Shown here: positions 24,525-36,371 of the stretch, piece by piece
Layout of the letters: every line of letters starts with the position of its first letter
How positions within the stretch are numbered: the stretch's first letter is position 1
Source of the DNA: Macrolepiota albuminosa
Lineage: Eukaryota; Basidiomycota; Agaricomycetes; Agaricales; Agaricaceae
Assembly: GCA_027475525.1 (NCBI GenBank)
Contig: JAMWFC010000025.1
Coordinates: 310,001-374,000, forward strand
Length of the DNA stretch: 64,000 nucleotides
Direction: 5' to 3'
The notes under the pieces: model-generated
Told to the model about the DNA's origin: nothing
Seen by the model: the letters and a program-made list of their open reading frames with translations, nothing else
The model's database searches: none
Made by a program: the position numbers and the translations under genes

Positions 24525-24690
24525 TATAACCATTGGTTATGAGCTAGAACCTTCTTGTGTGGATCATACAGTGCTAAATCAGATGGCTGTATTAAATTTG
24601 ATTAGAACTAGAGTAAATACAAGATGTTACTTTATATAATATTCAGCATTGTTGACACTTGTATGGAAGGTGATTTGCCTTCGCAGTCTG
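24525..24690 (-). repeat. Probable 5' LTR of element O
   Basis: Begins TATAAC where L and M have TGTAAC, directly after the aligned leader. The right end is not identifiable; 24690 is a guess based on a ~200-base LTR. Confidence 0.35.
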
Positions 24691-24889
24691 CTTTTGTTAT
24701 GAAAATGTTGAAAACACTATTTTCATTTAACACTGCTGATACATTCGCTTTATCATCTTTTTCTCATGATTTGCTATATGATTTGATTGCATGTCATGGT
24801 TAACCAAACAAGCAACTGTTGCGGAAACTCAAAATCTTTTAATTCATTATCTATTGAATGGGCTATCTGCTGTTTCATTCAGTTCTGAT

Positions 24890-25400
24890 TTAGTACCTGT
24901 GTTTTTTCACGTAATCCACAATATTTGAGACATATTTTGTTTGAAGCCGTTATTGTACACGCAATGGATAATACTACATTAATTTTTGAAATTCGTTTGA
25001 TATGTAAAGCTATGGGCCTTGAACAGCTTCCGCATTGCCATGTGATGCTCATTGATTTAATGGAACCAAATCAAACGTGTATTATCGCACGAGAGGCGCT
25101 TTCCATCATGCAAAAAAATTTACATGGGGGTGGCTCGATGAACAACCTCCTATGAGATGTGCAACACCATTTTCTTGCGAAACTGGACGGGACATTATTC
25201 GGGCTCGAGTTCTTGGTAATTCATGTCATGATTGTCCTGAACAGGTTGAGGCCCTAACAAGTTGGAAACCGTTTTGGGACCAATTGCTGTGTGTCGAGTG
25301 TGGAGTATGGAGTCGCACCACTCATCGAACCGGGCGCCGCCACGTTTGGAACGCTTTGCCAGGCCTATTTGGACTCCCAAACTGGACTATTTTATAGAAA
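24890..25400 (+). pseudogene. Unrecognised host-type coding remnant with C-terminal CxxC
   Basis: Plus-strand coding potential in two frames. One frame (24910-25115) gives LPHCHVMLIDLMEPNQ. The other (25110-25397) gives FTWGWLDEQPP and ends with CVECGVWSRTTHRTGRRHV and LPGLFGLPNW. The frames meet at a run of seven A at 25112-25118, where one extra A would join them. The ending (CxxC, then H..GR..W..LP..FGLP.W) is of a kind I associate with mushroom BTB/POZ-type proteins, but no BTB fold is recognisable here, so I give no function. The 5' end is not found and may have been cut off by element O. Confidence 0.35.
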
Positions 25401-25575
25401 ATAGGTTTCACAACAATGTAAAAGACCATTCATATTTTGACGCTATATCGTGTAGCGGGCTGTGCGGCCGCAGGGCGCCCTTAGAACATTATGACGTTAC
25501 CGTCTTACGCAAACGTTACAGATATCACATGATTGTACCCTAGGATTATTTGTGACTATATCCCGTTGTGTGTAA

Positions 25576-27342
25576 ATGGCTTTCATAGGCAGTTCTGGTG
25601 CAGTCGTAAACGTGAGTTGTCACTATTATAATCAAATTGGTGGCCTTAAACGTCATAAAAAGGATATGGCCCGCCAAAGTTTTCTCCAACTAGGCACATC
25701 ACGCCTCAACTTCGGACTATTAAAGTGGATTCGTTCACCGCTCAGCAATATTTGGCCCTGGAGAGAGAGGGTACGAATACATACAAGTCGGGATTTTACT
25801 AAAAATGATTTTAGTCCTACTACGAAGTCACTGCGCTCCCTTCAGAAGTATTAGCAGAGATTTTGAAAAATGTGCACTGGCGCGATTTGCTCGCCCTACG
25901 TCAGGTAATTGATCTAAACTCTCTGATGGCCATAGTAATCAAGTCAGTTACTGCAGGTTTGCAAACGCCTCGATGAAATTTCACGGGTACGGGAAGTGTG
26001 GATAAGTCAATATCGACAATATGTTGCAGAGAAAGAATTTCAGCCAACTGTGGAAGACTCCCTGCAGTCCTATTCGCGTGAGGAGCTAGAAAATTGGGTT
26101 CTAGAACGCAGAGGAGCCGATTACGGATGGGGGTTGCCAGGACTTTCCGCTCGTGAGCGTACCATATACCTGAAGAGAACGGTCCCTTTATTTGTTGTTC
26201 CGGGTGGTCGTTGGCTCCTTTGTAGTTTGACAGATGGGAGCGTGATGTGTTATGACCTTGACCATCATGAAATTCTGAGCTCCATACTAATACCCCCTCG
26301 CGAGAACTTCAGTGACGTCATATGTTACTTCCTCGCCATCGATATCGATAAAGCAGCCCCGAAACTTACGTTCAATCTCGTTACGTACCCTTTGGACTAT
26401 AAAGGTCAGTTGATTTAGACCATTTATCGTTCGGTCTGGACCTCAACTCCAAACTAGGAATTTCACTTCTCGGAAATAGGGATATCATGATCTGGAGTGT
26501 TAATTTATGTGGTCACGGCTCTACTGTCCGCTTGGAAGCGCATTTTTTGCATTCTTTCTCAGCTTACAAGGACGGGGCTTCCATTAGGTCGGTTAGCTTG
26601 AATGGTGATCTGATTGCTTTGTGTATGGAGGCGTCATATCGGTATGTTGAAGTCTTTAACTGGAAGCTGTCGACGTCCTCGATGCATCGAAAGACTGTAC
26701 TTTATCCTGATGTGGAACCGGTGTGTTCATTCCATATAGCATCTGAGTGTAAACAAAGACTGATTTCCTGGTTAATAGAAGACAGTACGGCTACTCCCTG
26801 ACAATCGATTAATCGTTCTTGGCTGGCAGGCCGTTCTTGTTTACAATGTCGGTGAATTGCTGGATGAAAAACCTACCACTCCTCTTCCTTTCTTGCAAAG
26901 TCCTACGACACCTCAATGGAGACATAGTGGAGATTATCGTTTCCTAATTCAACCAGTTGTTTCGATTCTAAAGGAGGCAGTTTCTTTTGTTCTACCTTCA
27001 AAAGAACAGATCTATAAACTGACCATCCTACATAATCCTAAAGAAGATACCTACCTCGTCGGACCTATAAACGTTGATCAATCCTCGACTCGATCCTCAA
27101 TTGGTTTTCAAAAAGCACTCTTCAGGGAAGGAGAATGTCTGGTGAAGCTTAGCTTTTCATGGGACTCGACTACGAAGAAAGAGGCTCTTGTTGTGTCTCC
27201 TGGTCTCAGGTATTCTCTACCTTCTCCATCTAATTACGCCGTTCAGATGTTTCTGGTTGAGGAGACTGGGAGAATTATTTTATCCCTTAACAGCACAATT
27301 TTTATTCTTGATACATCGATCTTTCATACGAAGACAGAATGA
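25576..27342 (+). CDS. F-box domain protein with beta-propeller-like C-terminal part, 5 exons
   Basis: Substrate receptor candidate for an SCF (Skp1-cullin-F-box) ubiquitin ligase. Exons: 25576-25770, 25815-25904, 25957-26404, 26458-26720 and 26779-27342. Together they give 519 codons plus stop, and every junction is GT-AG and in frame. The F-box is split by intron 2: ALPSEVLAEILKNVHW and LLALRQ are followed by VCKRLDEIS. After it comes a helical linker (EVWISQYRQYVAE, ELENWVL), then repeated short beta-strand segments such as VPGGRWLLCSLTDGSV and LPDNRLIVLGWQAVLVYNV, typical of the large mushroom F-box family. Three unspliced stops (26416, 26800 and near 25856) disappear on splicing, so the gene looks intact. 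The start is less sure: a second ATG lies at 25666. Its natural substrate is unknown. Confidence 0.75.
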
Positions 27343-28760
27343 TTTACTTTATGTTTTTGATATTCTTCTGTAATTTGAAAAAGATTGTCATCAGCTATTT
27401 AAAAACTGCTAATACAAGACTCGTGTCCATGTGTCGCAGCATTACCAGTGTCCAAGTCCATCAATGACAGGAATCAGATGACGAGAATGCTGATTCATAC
27501 TAGCTAAAAACATAGCTACCTCCCACTCCATGCCCAACGGTTTGGTCAACATCACAAATTCAGTGCACAATGATGGGAAAATAGACAATGTGTGGGAAAA
27601 AACTGGCTGTTACAAGGACACAATAAAAAAGTGAAAAGCCTGCTCATAATGAGTGGACATTTGCCAGGAACCAAGTAACGTTCGCGGGGTAAAGTCCCAT
27701 TTGGCACTTTTGATTACGAAACACTTGTAAATTCGCAGAGGAGCCTCCGATTTAACAGCTGGTCATGAACCCTCGGATCCAAGTTCTAAAAACTATTACT
27801 CCCAGGACATTGCATCTCCATCATTGATTTGTGTTTGAAGCAGTCAGGAGGCCTGGAAAGCGATGATATCAGTCCATTGCGTCAGCCAACTGATCTTGTG
27901 CCATGATCATTGGAGCGTATATGTGAACCGCGGTAACATAGCGGCTTTGACAATGTAAAAAAAACCAGATTTTCCATCGTGGAATCGTGAGACTGGTCGT
28001 TATATGGTCTTTTACCCCGTTAGTTGCAAAGGACTTTGAGGCTCTGCGTCGGGACGTGACGTCTGAAGGTTCTTTGTTTACAGATAAAGTGATGGGGTGA
28101 ACGTTACGTACAGGCCTCAAGACGATCTATTCGCTTTACAAGCGTTTTCTTTAAAATTACAATGACAATGCGAATTTGGAGGCTGTGGCATGAGAGCGTG
28201 CAAGATGCTTCTGGAGTTCTTTTGGGAGGCCAAGATGCGGCGAAATTACCTAAATAGCAAATCAACACGGGCAGTCTTTCGGGAGAGGCCGACAGAAAGA
28301 GGGAGCGCATGTCGAATGTCTTCTTTAATGCAGAATTACGACGGACACGGCGCCGAAGAACATATTTGACAGATTGCGGTCCCATGCAATCGGATTTCTA
28401 GACGAGCTTTAAGCGGGGTGTTTGGCACATTACAGTGACCACACAGAAATATACGATGTGAAAATCGCAGAGTCTCGAAGCCTTTCGGGACAGTTGGTGG
28501 ATGATGCATCGATGATGGATTCGAGTACAACTGAATGGTGCCATGTGACTAATCCCAGGGGTTAGCCGAGAACACAGCGGTCAGCTGGGCACAAAGTTGT
28601 TCCCACTGTCTTTCTTGTTTTGAACCAGCGCAATCTCAGTTTCCTTCCCCATAGATTCTTCCTTCTCCTCATCTAGTTGCCCTTCTTTTCGTAGAATTCA
28701 AGGAGGGTATAACGTAGACTTCAAACTGGCCTGCTAGCTAGATCTGAATTAGCCAGACAT
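27343..28760. other. Intergenic region without a convincing gene
   Basis: Minus-strand ORFs of 64-93 codons occur at 27869-28530, but none shows a domain, and I could not splice them into one reading frame. At 27735-27772 the motif CCTCCGAT..CCCTCGGAT resembles the end of the Ngaro terminal repeat. The last ~150 bases are pyrimidine-rich and likely hold the PSP1 gene promoter and leader. Confidence 0.5.
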
Positions 28761-28960
28761 TTGACGACATTACAACGCAGACAAGACAACCTCGGTGCGT
28801 ACATACTGGCCTTTACGACTTTTTCTCTTATGCGTCCTGATATATCAAAGATAGACTTAACGCTCCGCAGGGACAACTTACAGAAATATCATCATAATTA
28901 TCAATCAAAAACAACAAACTGGCGACTGTTCAGCACTACGAACAGCTTCGTAATCTGGGG

Positions 28961-31295
28961 ATGCCATCTTTTCAACCGTCCGGACACCAGCAAACATCGT
29001 TGGAAGACGATGATCGGCACAACAGATTTACCAACTCGCCCAGCACTGAAAATGGTTTGGGATCGATCCGAGAAAGGGCCGCCAGCCAACCTCCTCGGTC
29101 GTCTGACCAGCCTTTTCCCTCGCCGTCCCAGCAGCACTTCATTCCGTCTAGTTTGAGTAGCAACAGGAGTCCGTGGTCTAGCCATCGATTAGTGAGCCCC
29201 ACTCGTATGGTGCCTCAGCCCATGCCGATACGCAGTTCTTCTTTCTCGACGCAGTCTCAGGGACAATTTAGTTCTGCTATGCGTGATCGGGCCTTTCCGT
29301 CGACCTTTGAGGACGACGAGTCCGAAAGTCTATCTGATACGTATGATGAATTTTACCCATCCTCGCTGTCTCGGGGACGAACCCATGGCCAAGAGAACAG
29401 GAGTCGTTCACAATCACTCGCGACGCCTGTCACGCGTCCTGGGCCCGTTGGGAGTCCCTACTCCGGAGGTGTATCGGCGATGCAAAGTTGGAACGAGTCC
29501 TATCTATCAAATCCTCTGAATATTCCAGGACGGTATGGAGAGATTAAACCACCAGGCAGTAGCCGGTATGGTTCACTTGGAACATTGGGTAGATCACCTA
29601 GCAATATTCACTCCTCTTCGCCATCCGGCGGCTCTGTCGTCGGTAATGGCTTTTCTAACAGGAAAAACGTGGACATCTCGAACATGAGTCCGTTCGTACG
29701 GGACGTCGGCCAGATATTACTTGACGATGGATCGGCATTCCGCGAGTTGTGGGCAGGAATGCACCCACCACGTGATGAGAATGGAGGTGGAGGTAGTGGT
29801 ACCACGAGTAGGAGGCATAGCGTGAGCGTCGTACAACCACGCCGGGGAAACATAGTCGGCTTCAATGTTCCGGGAAGTGACCTTGATGAACCCAGTCGTT
29901 CAAACTTTGGCGGATCCTTTGGCGGTCGCGGGGGTCTCTTACTTTCGGACGATGATCTTGCGAGTGATCTTGGAATGTTGAACCTGAGTCCCAACGAGCC
30001 TCCACCACCCTCATCTTCGCAATATCCACCGAGTCAACCTTCGTCGCTTCCCATCTATGCCCCACTATCAAGAAGCCCGCCTTCCAAGGATTTGAGTTCG
30101 CCGTATCAGGGCATAAACTTGAACATTCCTAACTCCTTTTCGCGTAGGCTCGGAACTCCCAGCGACGGCGGCCTGTCTGCGGGCGGTAACAGCCCGTCCG
30201 TCAGCAGCAACCTCGATCAACATTTCGCAGAGACTTATAGTAGCAGTTCACCTGTGACACGTCAGCAAAACCAAGCTCAACAGTCGCAGAAGCAACAACA
30301 AACGGAGTTAACCGCGCGTTTCATTCCTGGTCAAGGAATTCAATATGTCCCTGCATCGCAGGTAAGGGACACACATACCCAGTATACGCGCAATCGCGCC
30401 CCGTCTTACTCTGGCAACATTCCCTCGCCGATTTCGCCCACCGGTACACGACTAATCAACCCGCAGCAGCAGCCTTACTACCCGCAACTTCAACGACGGC
30501 CTTCTGACGCTGCCCATTCACTCAGTGACCTTGGCAAAGGTGTCCCCCTACATTCCGTGCCATCCTCATGGCCCCTATTCATCGTGGAATTCAAAGCTGG
30601 CCGCACTGATCTGTTTTATCTCACGGATCTGTCGCTGGACATCCGTGTTGATGACCTTGTTATCGTGGAGGCAGACCGCGGCAAAGATTTAGGCAAGGTC
30701 GTCAATGATAGTATCACTATTGCGGAGGTGGAGGCTTTCCAGAAACAGCAGCAGGAACGCATGGGGGTGGGTAGCGACGGTGGGCAGCCGCTAAGCCCCG
30801 GTGGACTAGGGTCGACCGGGTCGGGGTCGACAACGAAGAAAGAGATCAATCCAAAGATGATTTATGGGAAGGCTCAGCCCCAGGATACGCAGTACGTATT
30901 TTGATTGCGCTTTGGATTTGGAAGTCATTGCTGATTGAATTAATCTAGGTTGTTGATGTCTAAACACCAGGATGAGGTCAAGGCTCTTCAGCTATGTCAG
31001 ACTAAGGTCCGAGCAAAGAAGTTACCGATGGAGGTTGTTGATGCGGAGTATCAGTGGTGTGTACTTCTTAACAACGATCGCGAGCATTTTCCTCAGAAAA
31101 ACTAGGGATCGACGCAAGTTGACATTCTATTTTATTGCGGAAAAGAGGATAGACTTTAGGGAGTTGGTGAGGGAGCTTTTCCGGTCGGTGTTTTTTTCTA
31201 CTTTCACTTTCCCTGCCTTACTTGCAATCCACAGCTTATACAAGACCAGAATCTGGATGGCATCTCTTCAAGGGGGCACCAATTTCGAACAATAA
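28961..31295 (+). CDS. PSP1: PSP1 C-terminal domain protein
   Basis: Four exons from the first certain ATG: 28961-30891, 30949-31056, 31106-31183 and 31235-31295, giving 725 codons plus stop with GT-AG introns of 57, 49 and 51 bases. The first ~500 residues are low complexity, rich in Ser, Pro, Gly and Gln. The conserved PSP1 domain begins near residue 530 (SWPLFIVEFKAGR, then DDLVIVEADRGKDLG). It continues across all three introns (VKALQLCQTKVRAKKL, KLTFYFIAEKRIDFR) and ends with TRIWMA. In yeast, Psp1 was found as a suppressor of DNA polymerase mutants; its biochemical role is not established. The frame stays open upstream with HYEQLRNLG after a good acceptor (TTCAG) at about 28935, so one or more 5' exons, perhaps with QRRQDNLG at 28770-28790, extend the protein. 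Confidence 0.85.
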
Positions 31296-31805
31296 AGTTA
31301 CAAATGAATGACTCTACACATGACCGAACACTCGCCTAGATATGCACTCTTTCATATTTATCATCGGCCGGCCCTGTGTTAAATGAAATCTTCACCTCAC
31401 ATACACGCGCTTCATGTTGTACTTATATATATGATGCTACTACGTCCATTTCTATCCTTGTTTTCTGTACGACTAGTTGCTTGTTTACTGCTTTTTTCAT
31501 GATCTTCTTGCCTTTTTATCTTTCTGCTTGTGTGATGTCACTAATTTCTTCAACATTTGAGGTCTTGTTATGTACATAGGCGCGAGTATGTTAAGATACA
31601 ATGTATGAGTAGTATATATCCGCCGATAAAGTACAAAGTGCGAAACGAAGGCCAAATAGGATACAGGCGTAAAATGGATAAGTTAAGTTTCGACAGAGCG
31701 AGGGTATCTATATGGTGTGGGGCGTGGTATCATGACGATTCATCGGGGGCCCCAATTTTTCTCTCGGCCGTCACTGTATTCTAATCAACAATATACTGTA
31801 CAGTG
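31296..31805. other. Intergenic region between convergent genes
   Basis: Lies between the 3' ends of the PSP1-domain gene and APC11. AT-rich with several TGTA and TATA stretches suited to 3' end formation; no gene seen. Confidence 0.6.
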
Positions 31806-32142
31806 TCATGAGAGGAGCGTACCCCAAGTTCGTCTGTCCATTGGGCATTGCTGTTTCGATGCCGTTGTCCCGATCCACTTCAATAGACAATGCATATGAA
31901 AGACATGACTACACTCGCCCCAGACTAAAAATAGATGTTGACATCTCAATGAAAAAGAGTTGAACTGAGCACGTACTAAGTGGGCAGTCATCACCGGGTA
32001 CTTTACAAGACGGACAGCATCCTTCATACGGGACGCGGCATATTCCACAGACATCGCCTTCACCGTCGGGGTCATCGCCATCGTTGCCTGTGTCCCACTT
32101 CCACTGTGCTACAGCGTGCCAGTGCTTGATGGTCACCTTCAT
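31806..32142 (-). CDS. APC11: Anaphase-promoting complex subunit 11, RING-H2 protein
   Basis: Catalytic RING subunit of the anaphase-promoting complex, which recruits the E2 enzyme and drives ubiquitination of securin and cyclins. Two exons (32142-31977 and 31924-31806) flank a 52-base GT-AG intron (31976-31925), giving 94 codons plus stop; family members are 80-100. It begins MKVTIKHWHAVAQWKW. The RING ligands follow: CGICR, CCPSC, DCPL and, after the intron, WGECSHVFHMHC, then QQCPMDRRTW. All zinc-binding cysteines and histidines are present. The intron falls within the codon for the residue after DCPL. The short acidic GDDPDGEGD insert before the first CxxC is variable in the family. Confidence 0.95.
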
Positions 32143-32206
32143 GTTTGATGGCACAGAGGTTGGGTAGGGAGAAGAACTTCGAATTTCCTGAGGTCACAGT
32201 GTGGGT

Positions 32207-32644
32207 TTACCGAAAAAGCAATTCCAGGTTCAACAAAGCTGACAAATATATTTGGTGGTGTCGACGTGTCTTGGACGCGTTGACGACGTGATCGCCGTCA
32301 TCATTGTCTCTTTCATTGTTTTTCTTTTTCTTCATCCCTTCAGGTTTGCTCTTGTGGGTTTTTCCAGCAGTCTCAAAGAGACATTTATTACGCCGCATGT
32401 ATCTGGCAGAACGTATGAAGGAGCAGTCCTGATCGACGCAAGCTATTTCTGGCCCAAATGGTATTAATTGGACCGAGTATTGAACGTTGAGTGGGTTGAG
32501 CAGCGGTTTCATTAATTGGTATGTGTTCGTGGGTATCCTTTTAAAATCGTTAAGCCTTTTCTCTATACCGGCTGTACTCGGGTGACCATGAGTGCTCAGA
32601 TGCAAGTCTTCTCGTTGTCGGGCCCGGAGCGCTGTTCTTCTCAT
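32207..32644 (-). CDS. Hypothetical small protein, 145 codons
   Basis: Open frame upstream of APC11 on the same strand, ending 65 bases before the APC11 start. The product is basic, with a lysine-rich EGMKKKKNNERDND stretch and two cysteines in ACVDQDCSF. I recognise no domain. It may be a real small gene, or chance coding potential over the APC11 promoter. Confidence 0.3.
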   Translation of the reverse strand: MRRTALRARQREDLHLSTHGHPSTAGIEKRLNDFKRIPTNTYQLMKPLLNPLNVQYSVQLIPFGPEIACVDQDCSFIRSARYMRRNKCLFETAGKTHKSKPEGMKKKKNNERDNDDGDHVVNASKTRRHHQIYLSALLNLELLFR

Positions 32645-33750
32645 TGTGAAGTACCACGAAGCGCCGCGAGTGAACCGCCGAAGTTGATCCTAGACGATGA
32701 CTACTGCCCGCTTATTATGATTTAATGTGGATCCATTACCAATTCTCCTTTATTAAGTCCGGTATTTCCGGGATGCGTCCGGAAGGCTGCAAGGCAAGGA
32801 GTCAGACCTTGTGCTCTTGATCTTGATGAGTGATAGTCGTAGTCCATCCACCCAGGAAAGCACCTTCTGGGCGGAATTTTCGGTCAGAAGCTGATAAGAG
32901 CTTGCCGCTCTACCTGCCAGCGGCTGATCTCCACAAGTATAACCCCCTGTATTTGCATAAATGGCAGCTTATGATTGATTGCGAAATCCCTTTTGTATAC
33001 TTTGTGGGAGCCTTGCGGCCATTGATATCCGGGCCTGTAGGAACGTTCATTTTCTCCACTTCAAGGCAGGCTAATCGTTTGTCCCAGTGATACAACAATC
33101 GGCTACATAATTCAATTCCTTTCCTTTGGAAGATATACGTAAGGTACAAGTACATTTCAACTTCTTTCTAATCTCAATAACCAACATGGAATGTCCTCTA
33201 AAAGATATAGGGAGGCGAATCGTGTGAATCGCAAGTGCTGCCGAGTACTGAAGCACAAAAATAACAACAATAAGGGTGGAGTCCGAGTCGGCTCTTCGGA
33301 GGCAGCGGTGTCCTATCAAAGCGGAAAATTTGGACGAATACGCATACAAATTTGAAGAGATATCGCCAAGTGCTTTAACGTCGGTTGTCGAGTCGATAGA
33401 TATCCAACAAAGTGCTCGTGCTCGAACGTCGATAGTATGAACTTCGATCGTTCCAAACCTTGTTGGTGTAGATTACAATAGAGGCCAAGGTGTGTACGCA
33501 GTACATCACGATAATCAGGCTTCCTGTAGGTGAAAAAAGGGTTGGAGAAGAGAGCAAACTTATGCTCGTGGCGATGACCTACTCGAAAGAACAGAACAAG
33601 TATAAGAGTGAGCATATCGTTCGGCGAAACAGGCATATAAGACGGAAGATGTAGTCACTCACTTTAGCTTCACAGCGATGTTTCTACGTCAGATTTTAGC
33701 ATGAGAACGTAATGATGAAGTGACTGAGATAAGGAAAGAAGAGGGGGGAC
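32645..33750. other. Intergenic region, no supported gene
   Basis: Short ORFs on both strands (for example 33316-33636 minus) lack domains and plausible splice partners. Probably the 3' flank of the gene at 33751-34499 and the upstream region of the genes to the left. Confidence 0.5.
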
Positions 33751-34499
33751 CTACTTTAAGATACGAATGGAACCGATGCGAAAGCCGCGCGAACGCCGCT
33801 TGCTCGAGATCTCGATGACGGGCTGTGAGACTTGAATCTCCGGCGCAGAGTTTGAGTACTCCTGATGTGTTGTCGATTTCGTTGTCGTCGGCGTTTGAGC
33901 ATCATTATTCAGGTCGTTTGTCGCTTCAAAATGATGGTTATGAGGGTGGTGTATGTGATGATGGTCGGTTTGTTCTGTAGGTGGTTTAGCAAGATGAATC
34001 GGGTTTCAGATGAATTGAATCAAAGATATCAGGAAGTTGGAAGGGTTCAGAAGGAAATGCGATTAGGAGTTGACAAAGACCTGGAAAACTTACCATAGAA
34101 AACAATCGATTCTCCGTCGCTATCCAACTCAAACACACCTGAAATGCGCAAAGGCGAGGACATCTTTCTGCCCTTCCTTTGCATATAATTCATGTGCATG
34201 TGACTCGCGCTGAGGGGTCGTTGCGGGGACGGGGAATGCCCTCTTCTGCGCGGGGAGCGCCTCCTCCGTCGTTCATCAAAGACATGAGGTGCAATTGCAT
34301 TGATCACTTCCTTGGGTGTCAGACGGAATTTGGCTATTGCTGCGGAGATGTTCATTGGCGAATTCGGGATAACGTTAGGGATGGGCAGGGATGGGCGTGG
34401 GGCATGGGCTTGGTGCGTGGACATGGCAAGTGGCCGCGGGAAGTGTAGGAGGGGTAGGGAGTGGACTGAGGCGTTGGGGGCCGAGTGGATTCGTGACAT
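33751..34499 (-). CDS. Hypothetical protein with arginine/serine-rich centre, 2 exons
   Basis: Exons 34499-34094 and 33974-33751 give 209 codons plus stop. The 119-base intron has a GTAAGT donor, a TGCTAAAC branch-like site and a CTACAG acceptor. The sum is an exact multiple of three. Residues 50-75 contain a short helical segment (IAKFRLTPKEVINAIAPHV), followed by a strongly basic block (DERRRRRSPRRRGHSPSP) suited to nuclear import or RNA contact. After the intron comes a histidine-rich stretch and a basic end (SSKRRSRGFRIGSIRILK). I recognise no named family. The splice fit and the non-random composition argue that it is real. Confidence 0.65.
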
Positions 34500-35176
34500 G
34501 AGTCGAAGAAGTGGGAAAGGACAGCTTGAAGTGAGTAACGCTAAAAACACGAAATTGTTTTTATGGGTAGTGTCAGCATGTTTTGTATACCGATATGCTA
34601 TATTTGAATCAGATCCAGAAAGGAAGGAGAGCCAAGATAAGGAACATGGCAGGCACCGTTGAAGTGCCAAACTCAAAGAGGTGATGAATCGATGTCTTCC
34701 GCGAACGTGCCGGACATGAGGCCATGATGGCGTCATTTTTTTAATTGCCTGAAATGAATAAAGTATGAGTACAATCAGGACATCTCCGCTTTGTGGCCAA
34801 GAGGCCCAGCCGTTCAATAAGGTGAGGACTTACATGCACGAACGTTTTTCAGTCTCGTATCCGATACTTACAAGCAGGAACAGATCTTCCAAGCTGTCTG
34901 TCCGTCCATCCGTTCTTGCCTGCCGACTACTCTTTTCTACACGTCACGCACCCAAACAGCCCGAGCTTCTTACCGCCGGGAAAAATAGGTAGCAAGTAGA
35001 CACACTCTGTATAACCCTGAGCCCATCGGAGGCTGTAAGGATTGAAGCGAGGAAGACCACGAATATAATCAATCAATGCCAATGTACACAAACTGCCAGT
35101 GGTAATGAGTATAAGTGCGCGAAAGGCCGATCAATGAGGTTAACGAGCGGACTCAGTGATAGAGTCCTCCTCAAGC
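34500..35176. other. Intergenic region between the 209-codon gene and CSN7
   Basis: Should hold the promoter of the 33751-34499 gene and the 3' end of CSN7. Upstream in-frame codons before 34499 exist but look non-coding. Nothing else seen. Confidence 0.55.
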
Positions 35177-36371
35177 TCATGATTGGAATCGATTTCTCTT
35201 CGATCGAGTTTTTGGCTGGGCCTCTGATGACGCTCTAGATATACAACGTCAGGGAAATAGTAAGAGGAAGAACCCCAAAGACTCACTTCCGATTCTTACT
35301 CTTCCCATTCCCAGCATCCTCGTCAACATCCATATACATTCCTTCTCTATCCCTCTCCAACATTCTTCTATTCATCACACTTCCGGCACCCAACGCCTTC
35401 TCTTTCTGCTTCTCGAACACCTCCTTAAGGGTTGTTTGAAGAGCTTTCTCATGTTCTAACTCGGACTGTTTGACGGCTTCGCTCTCTGTGGCAATTTCCT
35501 GAATTTTGGCATCGAGTGTGGCAAGAACTGAGGACGTTGTCTCGGCCCTATGTGGAGCAAAGCATATCCGATCAGCTTCGTGGTCTTAATTAGCCGGCGC
35601 GGGTGTTGTGGAAAACCGGCAGTGGCGGTAGCAGGGTAAAAAGTCAAAAAGAATGGAGAGTACCTACCAATTGTGGAGCGCGGCTAGCACCTCTTCCAAC
35701 TTTCCAGGCTCAAGGTCGCGCCCCATGGTGTACTCTACTTCAAGCTGTTGTTCCTTCTGGTCAAGTTTACCTCGGAGAATGTCGAGGTATATCGCATCGA
35801 TGATGAGGTCTTCAAGTTCACGGATTGTAGGCATGTCGAGGGCTTTGAGGAGGTCGGCGTACGGCAGAATCTGAGTGAATGCGTGAATCAATTGTTGTGA
35901 GGGTTTGAGTTTGAGTGAAAAGGACACACTCTACGATCTGCGGCGAGTGAGACGATCGATAGGTGTTTGAGTTTTGTGGTTTGGGCTTCCTTAAGGGGTG
36001 GTAAGAGGTCTTTGTGTGCTGTTGGGTAACTTGAGTTTGAATAGCGCGCAACTCATTGCAGCAACAACGGACTCACCAACATAATCTTGGTACGTCTTAT
36101 ACGAGAACAACTGAAGCAAAGACAGAAATTTCTCATGTTGTTCGCTTTTCCCAAGCTACAACGATTGGAATTTGATTTCAATTCTTCGATAACATGTAGA
36201 CCAAAGGTGCACCTCCTGGATATTAGGCAGTTCCAGAAGCTCCGAGAACACAAAGACCCCAGGCGCGGACGTCACATCTTGAATCAACTTGGCAGCCGCA
36301 GCGCCTTTGAGGCCTTTTGCCATTAATAGGTATGGCTCAAGTTTTGCGGAGAAGTTGGATCCGAGATCCAT
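35177..36371 (-). CDS. CSN7: COP9 signalosome subunit 7 (PCI domain), 6 exons
   Basis: Subunit of the COP9 signalosome, which removes Nedd8 from cullins and so resets SCF ligases. Exons on the minus strand are 36371-36213, 36155-36077, 36018-35930, 35870-35668, 35547-35287 and 35234-35177. Introns are 57, 58, 59, 120 and 52 bases, all GT-AG. The sum is 849 bases, 282 codons plus stop, a normal length. The helical N-terminal part (MDLGSNFSAKLEPYLL) leads to the PCI signature: KLKHLSIVSLA, ILPYADLLKALDM, RELEDLIIDAIY, GKLDQKEQQLEV and GRDLEPGKLEEVLAAL. A C-terminal coiled coil (QSELEHEKALQTTLKEVFEK) and a basic tail follow. The last exon is the least certain; without it the protein stops 19 codons earlier. 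Confidence 0.92.

Noticed and set aside
25576..27342. F-box gene as a pseudogene because of several stops in the raw frame
   Set aside because: All stops fall in GT-AG introns of 44-58 bases; the spliced length is an exact multiple of three and reads through with family-typical residues.
33071..33636. Two overlapping minus-strand ORFs (92 and 106 codons)
   Set aside because: No domain, poor codon regularity and no splice-compatible partners; treated as intergenic.
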